From assembly GCA_015039365.1 (NCBI GenBank), contig WION01000359.1, positions 1 to 53,710 on the forward strand: a DNA stretch of 53,710 bases. The letters are read 5' to 3'. Of the stretch, positions 23,043 to 33,564 are shown in pieces. A program made the position numbers and the translations under genes. Positions within the stretch are counted from its first letter, which is position 1. Each line of letters opens with the position of its first letter. Below the pieces are notes generated by a model. That model was given only the letters and a program-made list of their open reading frames with translations. It had not been told where the DNA came from and searched no databases. The DNA comes from Amanita rubescens. Taxonomy: Eukaryota > Basidiomycota > Agaricomycetes > Agaricales > Amanitaceae.

Positions 23043-23126
23043 TCCGACCTGCCTGGCTCGAACAGGCGACCTCAAGATGTCGGTATCCATTACAGTCTCG
23101 CGCTCTTCCAACTGAGCTAAGGTCGG
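23043..23126 (-). tRNA. tRNA-Tyr (anticodon GUA) with an 11-nt intron
   Basis: Read on the minus strand, it has a 7-bp acceptor stem (CCGACCT with AGGTCGG), a D stem GCTC/GAGC, an anticodon stem CGAGA/TCTTG with one G-T pair, and a T arm GCCTG-TTCGAGC-CAGGC. The discriminator base is A. The anticodon loop reads CTGTAA then A, with the 11-nt intron (TGGATACCGAC) at the standard site one base 3' of the anticodon. Introns are general in eukaryotic tRNA-Tyr genes. Confidence 0.95.
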
Positions 23127-23218
23127 AGATATTAATATTGTGGCGTAAATTTACTCATCGTGACTTGTGAAATTTTGACAATGAATTGTCTCGGATGCTC
23201 GGGAACGCTGTCCGTTGA

Positions 23219-26200
23219 ATGTCTGCATTGTCAACGATCTTTGCCTATGCCAATTGCCTCACAGCTTCGGAACCTTCCCCTGATCTAAAGAGCATCCTTT
23301 ATACACGTCTGACTCGCTATTATAATCTGAAAGATGCCAAATTCCCTGACGATTTCCAAATTGAACAATACGCTCTTGAGGATCTCCAACGATTAACAGC
23401 GAAAGAAGCGTTGAACACCGTTCTAGAAATTCAAGCAGTTGAACAAGGTTCATCGTCAGAGACATGTCATACGCTTGGCGCCCGCGACTTAGCGCAGCTG
23501 CGCACATTGGTCTCGATTATATTCCGATGGGGAACGGATCCGCTTTTGACAATTTGTTTACTCGTCTGGCCTCCAGCAGTGGCAGCCGGACAAAACATCA
23601 TCGATTACGAGTCAATTTCGGGCCAATACAAGTCCCTTGTTGGGTTCGCGGTTAGTCTCATGAACATCCTACTCCCTAACGGGCCCAGTGGATCTCTTGC
23701 GAATACCCATGTCGCGGCGATATTGATCAATCGCTACCTCGTTGACCTTCTCAAAACATGCCTCGCATTAGGCTGGCTCCCGAAATCACTAGCCATTGGG
23801 TCAATCGTGGCGCATGATCCACTACGACCAGTTACCCTTCGTCTGGTGTCAATGTAAGTAATTCTTGCTCTCTTCACCTTTCCAGAAATCATCACGAGAA
23901 CAAGTTTACCACCTGCACAAGCGATAGCTGCATTAGGTGGCGTCTTGTCGTCGAAACCAGAGCCTTCTCCACACATGCGCAGAATATCTACAATGCTATT
24001 AGGAAAACAGATAATAAGACCAGATGGTGTGGATGGTTTATATGCGGCAGTATTCGGGGAGGAAGAGGTGACTGGGGATGAGGCACCGCTGGAGAAATTG
24101 GAACATATTAGCCGAGTCTTGACTACTGTCCCTCCCGGCACTCAACCACAGGCATGTTGTATCGTATCTTTCGTCTCCATTCTGATAGGGAACAAAGGCC
24201 TTTTACCAACCTATAGTGTATCAAATATTGTCTTCCTTGTCCAAAGATGTACCATCCGCGCACAAACGAGCGGCTGCATTCGCCGTGTCACGCATGTTAG
24301 CAATCGATTCGTCGCAACCTCACCTTGAGATTTGTGCCCGATACCTTCTGTCATCTCTGCATGATGGATTTTTGCACATTCGAGATTCTGAATCCGAAGG
24401 TCCTCAGCTTTTCAACGCGACTCCATCTGCCGCCGTATCTGCGCTTGGTACTCTCGTCTCGAATATGGACCCACACCCCGCCTCCATTTCCCGTCTTCTA
24501 TCTCCAATTGTATCGCAATTGTACTCACTTCTGCATCACCTTGATAAGATCAAGACCTCGGACCCAGGACCACGAGAGTCTTTGAACGGTTTGTTGATAA
24601 CATGGGGAAAGATCGTAGAAAGTTCAGAAGGTCTCGACTGCCTCTGGTCTATATACCAGGCTGAAGAAATTCATTGGAAGGTGGATATTGCTGGCGACAT
24701 ACGAAGAGTGCACAGGTGAGCTTGAATGCACTATGCTCTCGCTACCCGTTCATCTCTAAAAAGGCCTCCCGAAGCATCTCCCTTGTCACTTTTCACCCCA
24801 GAAAGTCTTGAGGAGGCAGAGAAGATTGGGTCCTTGGACGAAGACGCTAATATTATGGATTTATATCCAGATCCAAGTCACTATGTTCGTTTCCTCAAGG
24901 CAGTTGATAGGCCCGACATTACTTCCAATCTGTTCATAAAGTTTTTGGAGACTTATCGTGACCAAAGATTAACAGTTGATACAAGCCCTGTTCGGTAGGA
25001 TAACAGTCTCCGCCCGCGCCGTTTTTTGACACCTTCATGATCAGGACGTTACTTACGCTGCAAATTGTCGTACAAATGCAGAAACAGTTATCAACAGGTC
25101 CATCTTCATCGAATTTACTGTGCAAACCGGGGCACATGTTGCAATTCATCAAGCACGTTCTTGAATCATCAGAAGAACCACGGTCACATCCGATAGAGCC
25201 AAAAGCAAGGAGGCAAAGAGATATTCAATTCACTATACGACCAACGGAGCTTGACATGACTGGATTTGAAAGTGAGGATAGTGACGATGACGTCTCTGGC
25301 TCAGAAACGGTGACACCGAACAACGAGATGGTAGAAACTGTAATCAACTTATTATTGTCCATATTAGAAGGTACGTGCCTTGATATCTATGGTGAATATC
25401 AGTTAGCTTAATGTTGCAGAGAACGACGATTTGTCCGCTCGCACCGTGCCAATCCTGAACGACATCTACTCACTACTGGAGCCGATATCGCGCGACGCGC
25501 CATCAGGCATACGTTCAATAGCGCGTGAGGCTAGGATGGTGATGACAGCCCGTTTAGCTTCCACATCCGTACCGAGGAAGTCGCGTTCGGAAGACGAAGA
25601 GTCTTCACAAGAAATTTATCAGAAGGCACTGAAGCTTCTCCAAGATCCCATTCTTCCCGTCCGCGCCCATGGTCTTTTGCTATTGCGGCAGCTGGTCACT
25701 CGGTCTAAAAATGAAGTTGAACATGCTTTATTTCCCGCTATTCTGTCTATTTTTTTGCAGTCTATTCAAGATGACGAATCATATCTTTTCCTACAGTCAG
25801 TCCAAGGCCTGGCTGCAATGGTAGACTCCTACGGTCAAGACGTCCTAAAGGCATTAATAAGGGAATATACAGACGGCCTTGTTACTACCGGGGCCAGCAG
25901 CATGTCGCAACATGATTTGGACATTCGCACACGAGTAGGTGAAGCGCTGGGAATAGTGATACGGCGATGTGGATCCACCCTCGGTATCTACAGTGAGTCC
26001 TTTAGCTCTGTTTTTTTAAAACTTTAATCAAGGGTATTCGACGCAGGCGACCTTCTAATCCCACCACTATTCGCAGTAGTTAGGTCTCAAAGTGTTCCGA
26101 CGGCCCTGAGGACTTCAGCATTGTCCCTACTTGCGGATTGTGTGAACACATACACTCTGGCCGTCCTGCCTTACGTCGTCGACCTGACCGACGCCATGAT

Positions 26201-26564
26201 AGATCTCTTACAAGTTGAGAGTGTCCCGGCTAGAGAGATATCCTCGCAACCAGAGGAGCCTGAAGCAGACACAAAATCGGATAAAATGCCACCAACCATG
26301 GACTCGAAACCATTATCCGCGGATTCCAAATTTCCACCATTACGGCGTGCTGCGCTTCACTTCCTGTCCTTGTTAACCCGCTCATTGATGGAGCAAGCTT
26401 ATGAGAAGTCTTTCGATGTGCATATGTACATGGCCATTCTGCAGCGGGCAAAAACTACTTTGGCGTACGTCGCATCGACAGACGCGGATACGCTTGTACG
26501 TGTCATGGCGCGGGAAGCAGGAGAAGGACTTGAGCAACTGCAGCAGACACTCTTAGGATTTTGA
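23219..26564 (+). CDS. rtp1: RNA polymerase II assembly factor Rtp1-like protein (TANGO6/TMCO7 family)
   Basis: A long HEAT-like helical protein of about 1000 residues in several exons. The N-terminal part starts MSALSTIFAYANCLTASEP and includes QAIAALGGVLSSKP. The C-terminal domains typical of Rtp1 are clear: DPILPVRAHGLLLLRQLV, YLFLQSVQGLAAMVDSYG, RTRVGEALGIVIRRCG, then RTSALSLLADCVNTY and RRAALHFLSLLTRSL. In yeast, Rtp1 helps RNA polymerase II subunits assemble and enter the nucleus; the animal relative TANGO6 is linked to secretion. Exons after the one ending near 23850 and around 24140-24215 are approximate. The start lies 93 bp from the tRNA-Tyr, and the gene is convergent with TRAPPC2L. 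Confidence 0.82.
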
Positions 26565-26785
26565 TCTTGAAGGCTTTATTTAAAGATTCATTCATTTACT
26601 GTACTAGTACTGTAATGTCAACCCCGTATCTGTCTCAGATGTGGTGATCTTCATACGTCTGAGTCAATAGAAAGGTTGATTTTTTATCTTGGTCCGACTT
26701 GCTTCTGCAATTGCAAACCGTGAGTTAGATTGATCAACGGTGCAAGTGAGAGGACCGAGAGAATCTTCCTGTCCATTCGGATTCT

Positions 26786-27384
26786 CTACGAAACAGTACC
26801 AACACCAACCGCTCTGCTAATCTCATCTACGCGGCGTCTGAATGCTTTCCACTTTGAGCTCCCAACTTGCAAATAAGGTGAATGGGCGGCTTGACTCGCA
26901 TCAGGCGGGAGGTTTAATTTGAGGAAAGGATTGGCGATTGCTGAATAATAAGCCATGTGTAGCGCCTTGAAAATCTGTTGGTAGTGAGAGATTAAACAGC
27001 AAAGAGAGTGGTGAGAGCGGACTTACCAAGTTGACTTCGGCGTCTTTGATGATGGTATCGGTCAGAGCAAAAGCGACGATGATTTTCATTTTGAGAGGCG
27101 TAACATAGCCGTATACTGCCACATCCTCCATTGCATACAAAAGTCCAAGGTAACAATCGGCGGATTTTCCACACGACGTTACTGGTTTTCGTCGGAATCT
27201 AGTTGTTTGAACTGCTTCTGCACAAGGAAGGCTTACCACGTTCTTCAATGATATCCAAACTCGTATGTGCAATATAGTGATACTTTATAGCATATTCCTC
27301 TTGTTTTATGAACGTGCGGATTAAAATGGGATGATTCAGAGGAGAAACAAATGCTACAGCATTCAGGCGTAAATTGGGAGCCAT
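26786..27384 (-). CDS. TRAPPC2L (Sedlin-like) trafficking complex subunit
   Basis: Three exons (27384-27237, 27181-27027, 26974-26786) encode 163 residues. The longin-type fold of the Sedlin family is seen in LNAVAFVSPLNHPILIRTF, YIAHTSLDIIEER, CYLGLLYAMEDVAVYGYVT, MKIIVAFALTD and FKALHMAYYSAIANPF. The wording of the ends, especially the last motif, fits TRAPPC2L (yeast Tca17) better than TRAPPC2. TRAPP complexes activate Rab GTPases in ER-Golgi and later transport. The start codon lies 58 bp beyond the stop of eRF3 on the same strand, so the promoter may overlap the eRF3 3' end. Confidence 0.88.
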
Positions 27385-27442
27385 GGGCAGTGACACAAAT
27401 ACAAGCAAACTTCTACTAGGCTACAGTGGTATGTTTGTTGGT

Positions 27443-29392
27443 TTAGGCCCCAACCGATAAGTCCCTTACGCCGTCTGTGACCTCTTCTACGTTTTTTTCT
27501 ACGAGTCTTGTGATCTGTAATGGTTTTAGAAAGCATCCAAAGATGGAATTCATCATATACCTTGCCGATAGCCACTGTCCTGCCTGTGATTGCACAATGT
27601 AAGTAAACTTGTATCGATGTACCACAAGGGATGCATACCCTCATCGCGCAATGTGAAGCGGCCTAGTTGAGGATAATCGACGAAACGCTCCACGCAAACC
27701 GGAGCTGTAGTCTCGATCAAGGCAACAATTTTCTGGCCTAAATATCATGTTAACAGTGTAAGGGAGGAAAAAGGAATAATGAACCTTTCTTTGCGAATTG
27801 TGGTGGCTTTTTCGACTTTCTCCCAGTCGCCCTATCGAAATAATGAAGAAGTGCCTAGTGCGACATATCTCAGTTGATGTACTCTATGTTGGAGAGGGAC
27901 GTACGCTCAAATTCACTTCTTCCGCCAAAGTGTGAACGTGCATGACGGCCGAGTAGCCAGCGCAAATGATATTTTTGTGTTCTAGAACCGCAAGTTGGGC
28001 TTCAAATCGGCGCACAGCGTGGATTGGCTTCTGATGACTCGTCAGCACAAAGCCTGGACTGACATCTTCGTCTTCTACGCCGCGCAGGCGAAGTCGAACG
28101 TTATCTCCACATATCGCCTTCGTCACTTCATCTTCCTGCTCGTTGTAGACGGCCATGATTTCCACTTCATTTTTGTTTGGCATGAGACTAAGCATGTCAC
28201 CTTTAGCTAGGTGACCGGATTCGATTTTTCCGACTACGATGGTACCCATATCCTTATATTTTTCTGATATGGGCATCATGAGGGGTGCATTGACTTTGCG
28301 ATCGACCATCGGCATTTTGTCTATATGTTCTAAGAAGGAAGGTCCACTGGTTGGGATAATTGAATTGTGGATGACGCAAGAGCAAATGAAATACTCACTC
28401 CCACCATGGACACACAGAAGAGGAAACGCGATCCTTCAAATTGAGACCAGTGTATGCAGACACAGGTATATAGGTGACGTCGGTTTTCGGGTTGTAACCA
28501 GAGGCTTTGACAAAAGGAGTCAGTTTATCCTTGATTTCATCATAGCGGGCCTTGTCCCATTTAACGGTGGGATCGTCCATTTTGTTTACTGCGATAATAA
28601 GTTTTGAAACGCCTGCGGTCTTGACGAGCATGACATGCTCTCGTGTTTGACCTCCTCGTTCAAAGCCTGTTTCAAATTCACCTTTGCGGGCAGAAATCAC
28701 CAGAATGGCGACATCTGCCTGGGCAGCGCCTGATATCATGCTGGGAACGTATGTCTTGTGCCCAGGCGCGTCGAGAATGGTATAACGACGTGCAGCTGTT
28801 TCAAAGTAGGCGCGACCTACTTCGATTGTCTTGCCCTTGGAGCGTTCCTGAGGAGTCGAGTCAAGCGCCCAGCTGAGATACCATGTTTCTCTGCTAGCAT
28901 CCTTAGCTTCTTTCTCGTATTTTTCCATAGTACGTTTGTCCACCATTCCAGTAAGGAATAGCAGATTTCCTCCAAATGTACTTTTGCCCGCATCGACATG
29001 ACCGATGAAAACGATGTTCAGATGCTCTTTGACTAGACATAGATAAGTAAGGACCCCTACTGGCAGAGTGAGATCAACGAACCATCGCCATACAGATCTT
29101 TCAAGACTTCATCATCTGCGACAGCTTTGACCTCCTTTACAATAGCAGACGTGTCTGATTTGGATTTGTCTGTTGTGAAGGTGCGAGATGAGCCTGCGGT
29201 AGTAGGCTTTACAGAGCTTGATTTTGCTTTTGGAGCGGGCGATTGAGAAACAGGGGGTTGCGAGGGTTGGGCGGGTTGAACGGTGGGTGGGGGAGCTGTG
29301 GGCTGAGGGGGATCTTGACGCTGTGGCTGCTGTGGGATCGCAAAAGCCTTGCCTGGAACAAATTCATAGGCGCCTGGGTTGAGCTTGCTCAT
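27443..29392 (-). CDS. sup35: Translation release factor eRF3 (Sup35), GTP-binding subunit
   Basis: Seven exons (29392-29083, 29032-28399, 28346-27905, 27854-27785, 27737-27639, 27583-27561, 27514-27443) join to 549 residues. The N-terminal about 105 residues are Pro/Gln-rich and begin SKLNPGAYEFVP, a likely PAM2 motif for binding poly(A)-binding protein. The GTPase domain shows GHVDAGKST, DAPGHKTYVPSMI, NKMDDPTVKWDKARY and VSAYTGLNL. The EF-Tu-like domains follow (GTIVVGKIESGHL, APVCVERFVDYPQLGRFTL, GRTVAIGKITRLV). It partners eRF1 to end translation. The Asn-rich prion region of baker's yeast Sup35 is absent. Exon 6 is a 23-nt microexon inside a conserved motif, which fixes the model. Confidence 0.95.
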
Positions 29393-29447
29393 GGTGAGAG
29401 CGAGAGTTAAGAAATTTTAGACGGAACTCGCTCCAAGCCGATCCTTA
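29393..29447. promoter_or_regulatory. Very short shared promoter of sup35 and sla1
   Basis: Only 55 bp lie between the divergent start codons. Both 5' leaders must be very short, or each transcript must begin inside the opposite gene. No TATA box is evident. The call rests on gene layout. Confidence 0.5.
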
Positions 29448-32400
29448 ATGAGCGACCACCATGACTACCTCGCCATCCTCAAAGCCTCGTACGACTACGA
29501 GCCTCAATCAGAAGACGAATTAGCTATTTCTGAGAATCAAGTCCTTCTCCTCCAAGAACGCGTTGATGACGAGTGGGTTCTTCATTGCCTAATTCCTCGT
29601 GCCTGCCTCACCTGTCCATAGCTGGTGGAAGGTCAGGATCAAATCACATTCTGAAGACGAAGAAGCACCATCCGGCCTGGTCCCCGCTGCTTACGTTGAG
29701 CCTGTTAGCCCGGGTTACACTCCGTTCCTCGACTCATTTCTCTAACTATAGTCCTTTAGGCCGACCATGTTTCCGCGGTCAAGGTTCTATATGACTATGA
29801 AGCCTCTGCACCAGGAGAGTTGACTGTGAAAGAAGACGAATTGCTGTTCGTATACGAAACAGACCAGGATTGGCTGCTTGTTCAGAGCCAGAAGGATGGT
29901 GGCAAAGCTGGTTATGTACCCGGCAATTACGTCGAAGCGACGAGCGATGCAGAAAGCACCTCCGAACCCACTGTCGATGTGCCCTCCGTAAGACGCATAC
30001 TACCAATAAAAATACCACCAAGCTCATATGCTATTCAGGCCCGACCTGTCAGTGTATATGTTGATCCTGCTGACAGAGTTGCCTCTTCCAAGGCATCACA
30101 GTCTAATGCCGATCCCATCAAGACGTGGTCAGTCACAGATATTGACAAAAAGGGCAAGAAGAAAAAAGGGACGCTGGGTATTGGGAATGGATCTATATTC
30201 TTTGCCAGCGAATCGGATAAGGTGGGGAAATAATTCTGTGGCACATCCTATCTCTGTTTATTCTCTTTAGACACCAGTTCAGAAATGGCAGACGAGCAAT
30301 GTTCGGGATGCTGTCCTTGAGAAAGGCAAGCAGATTCGCATAGAAATTGAGGGATCCAATCCAGCGAATCTACATTACAATGCCGGCTCGAAAGACAACG
30401 CAGAGGCGATCCAAGAGAAATTAAAACTTTCCATGTCACTATCTAGCCCGCGGGCCTCTCAAGATTCAGCCACTGAGGCTCCGCAGTCGTACTCACCGCC
30501 TCCCGCTTCTTCGGGGCGCAAAATAGGCAAGAAGGCGTCTGTTCATTTTTCACAATCGGATCCCGTGATTATACCCCCTAGAGAGGAAGACGAAGAGGAG
30601 GATGCGGAAGAAGATACTCAGTACGAGAACGGTGAAGCGGGGGAGCAAGGCCAGGACTACGCTGTTGCGCTCTATGATTTCACAGCTGACGGCGAGGACG
30701 AATTGACCGTCCAAGCTGGTGAGCAGCTCGTCATTCTCGAGAAGGATGGTGACGAGTGGTGGAAGTGTCGAAATTTGGGGGACGAAGAAGGTGTTGTACC
30801 TGCTTCTTATCTCGAGGTAAGTATATCACTGTTTGTTATTCTACGGATGCTGATTCACGTAGGAAACTACACAACCTACGACCGCGCCTTCGCTACCTGC
30901 GCGACCAAATGTCGATGCGGAAAGAGAAATAGCAGAGGCTGCTGCTGCCAAAGCTGCCCGCGAGGCTGAAGAACGGGCGGAGAAAGAACAGGTTAGGAAA
31001 GAACAGGTGAAGAAAGAACGAGTGAAGAAAGAACGGGAAGAAAAAGAACGGGCAGAGAAAGAACGACGTGAGCGGGAAGAAGAGCAGGCCCGGGCACGCA
31101 AGAAGCAGGAACTTCTTGAGGCAGAGAAAAAGAAACGCAAAGAAGCTTCCTCCCCGTATGTTCTCGTCCCCACGGTGCCGGTATTTTACTGAACATGTTT
31201 AGAGTGCCAGAACCCAGAAAGAGTAGTGATAATGGAGCAGCCAAACCATCTACCGAATTAAACCGTAAGTCACAGATTCTGGTGAGCTACAAAATTGGAT
31301 GTTGACCAGAATGTGCAGGTCCTCCGCCAGACCAAGTCCGCACTTGGCACGATAGAAGCGGACAGTTCCGTGTCGAAGCAGCTTATCTTGGTCTGAACGG
31401 TAACAAGGTCAGATTGCACAAGGTCAACGGTGTTATAGTTGAGGTCCCAACGGAGAAAATGTCCCTCGATGATGTGCGTTACATTGAGAAACTTAACCGG
31501 AAGTCATCTAAATCGTCGTCATCCAACCGAGTTTCCGATGACGACGTACCATTGGCTCTTTCTCGCAATCAGTCGTCTTCGACACCCCAAAGAACCTCTA
31601 CCCCGAAGAAATCAAATATCGACTGGTTTGAATTCTTCCTCTCCGCAGGGTGTGACGTAGATGACTGCTCGCGTTACGCTGGTTCATTCGAGAAAGACAA
31701 GATTGATGAGACATTATTACCAGATATCACTGAATCTACACTGCGTACACTTGGGTTGCGAGAAGGGGATATCCTTCGAGTATTCAAAGCCATCGAGAAG
31801 AAGGGACCTGGAAATCGTAATAAATCTGATACACAAACTCAGGAGCAAATCCGGCGAGATGAGGAGCTAGCGAAGCAATTACAAGCTCAAGAGACCGGCG
31901 GAAGCTCACCAAGGAGTCCAGCCCCAAACCTATTCGCTGGTCCAGGGGGTGTCCTCAAAGCACCACGCCGTCGCCCTCAACCAACCAAATCCTTGCCTCC
32001 ATCTGTTGACATCAATGCCCTGTCTAGCGTATCAAGCTCTCCTCCAACTGCTAGCCCGGCCGCTCCTCCGATTTCGGCGCCAGTGCAACAGCCAGCGAAA
32101 ACTGGTTCAGCTACGCCCCCTGTAAGCAGATTCGAGGATGACGCTTGGACTAATAGGCCCAGCTCCGCTAGGCCTGTCATTGGCACTCCGCCATCTGCAA
32201 CTCCAAGAGCGCCATCTGCGCCGCCTGCCTCTAATGCCACGGCACCTCTTCCTACCGTAGCTCCCCCTGTTGCTGCTGCTCCTACACCACCACCGCAATC
32301 AAATCCTGCGAATGCATTGGCTACAACCGCTGACACGGGCTCCCTCGCAAAGACAACTGAGGCCGATATTTTTGATCAATTGGCACGGCTCAGTGAGCTT

Positions 32401-33507
32401 CGCAAGTCTACAACACCAACTCCTGCTGTTTCAACCGCCTCTCCAACTACAATTGCTCCACCTCCGATTGGTTATCATGCTGGTCTTGGTATGGGTTCTT
32501 CTACCCTTCCTATTGGCCAGCACCTGCAAAATCCACAATTGCAGAGTCAATACCCTATACTATCCACGCCTTCTCCACAGCCGCAGCTTCAGACACAACC
32601 ACTAAATGGCCCAAGGGGACCGTTTGCCCCTGTCCCTGCGAATCAAAGTTTGCTGCAGCCCCTCGTTCCAACTCGAACAGGCTTTACTGGGTTCATTCCG
32701 ACTCGCCCTGTCAGCGTCAACGCCCAAAGTTCACTAGCCTTGCCCTCACTTCAACAACCGTTCCTTTCACAGCAACCTACCGGGATTCCGAACCAACTCC
32801 AATTTCATCCGCAACCGCACCTTTCACAGCAACCTACCGGGATTCCGAACCAACTCCAATTTCATCCGCAACCGCACCTTTCACAGCAGCCTACCGGGAT
32901 TCCAAACCAGCTCCAGCTTCACCCACAGCCGCTCCTTCCACAACAGCCTACCGGGATTCCAAACCAAGCTCTATTGCCACAAGCGACAGGAGTGCCATTT
33001 AATAGTTTCACATCTTCCCCCTTTCAAAGCAGCGGTAACTTTGGTCCTAACCCTGCGCCAATGCAGCCGCGTGAGTGAGACTTTTTCTGTGCGCGACTTA
33101 TTGCTGACGGTAAAGAAAACCATAGAATTTACTGGATTTAGTCCCAGTGTGGGACCGTTAGCACCTAATAATTTCTCTGTGCCACCTGTACCCCCACTTC
33201 CGATTTCACCTAGCTCTAATAGTAATAATACTTCGCCGGCTAATGTGTTCGCCCAGATGAAGTCGGGGACTTTCGCAAATGAAGATCATTCTCAACCTCA
33301 GCCCGCAGGTTCGTTGGCATATTATAACTCTTTGAGACACTTTTTTTAACAGCAGATCGCAGACAAATATAGTGCATTGCGACCAGCCCGTAAGCACTCT
33401 AGCTACTTCCATCAGGCTGATATTGATCCCAATTTACAGCTATAATTTCCCAGTCAACTGGGTGGACTCAGCCGTATCAGAACCAATTCATGGGATACCC
33501 TCGGTAG
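29448..33507 (+). CDS. sla1: Actin patch endocytosis adaptor Sla1
   Basis: Sla1 links cargo, clathrin and Arp2/3 activators at endocytic sites. Three SH3 domains are seen: ASYDYEPQSEDELAI (about 29480), VLYDYEASAPGELTV (about 29785) and ALYDFTADGEDELTV (about 30665). A charged coiled-coil stretch (KKEREEKERAEKERRERE) precedes SHD1 (WHDRSGQFRVEAAYLG to DDVRYIEKLN) and SHD2, a SAM-like domain (DWFEFFLSAGCDVDDCSRYA). The C-terminal third is Pro/Gln-rich with QQPTGIPNQ repeats, as in yeast Sla1 phosphorylation-site repeats (LxxQxTG). Exon 1 starts at 29448, chosen because MSDHHDYLAI leads straight into SH3-1. Small final exons end in STGWTQPYQNQF and a stop at 33507, 57 bp from the convergent Sec7 stop. 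Confidence 0.93.
32763..32960 (+). repeat. 60-bp tandem repeat within sla1
   Basis: A unit of 60 bp repeats about three times and starts a fourth. Copies 1 and 2 are almost identical; copies 3 and 4 drift. Each encodes 20 residues around LSQQPTGIPNQL. The unit is a multiple of three, so copy-number change keeps the frame. Confidence 0.85.
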
Positions 33508-33564
33508 ATTTTCGTAGCTCCTTTGACGATGGTACAATGAATAAAGATAATGCTAGTATGAAAA

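Noticed and set aside
31977..32336. Minus-strand Gly/Ala-rich frame
   Set aside because: Antisense of the Pro/Ala-rich region of sla1.
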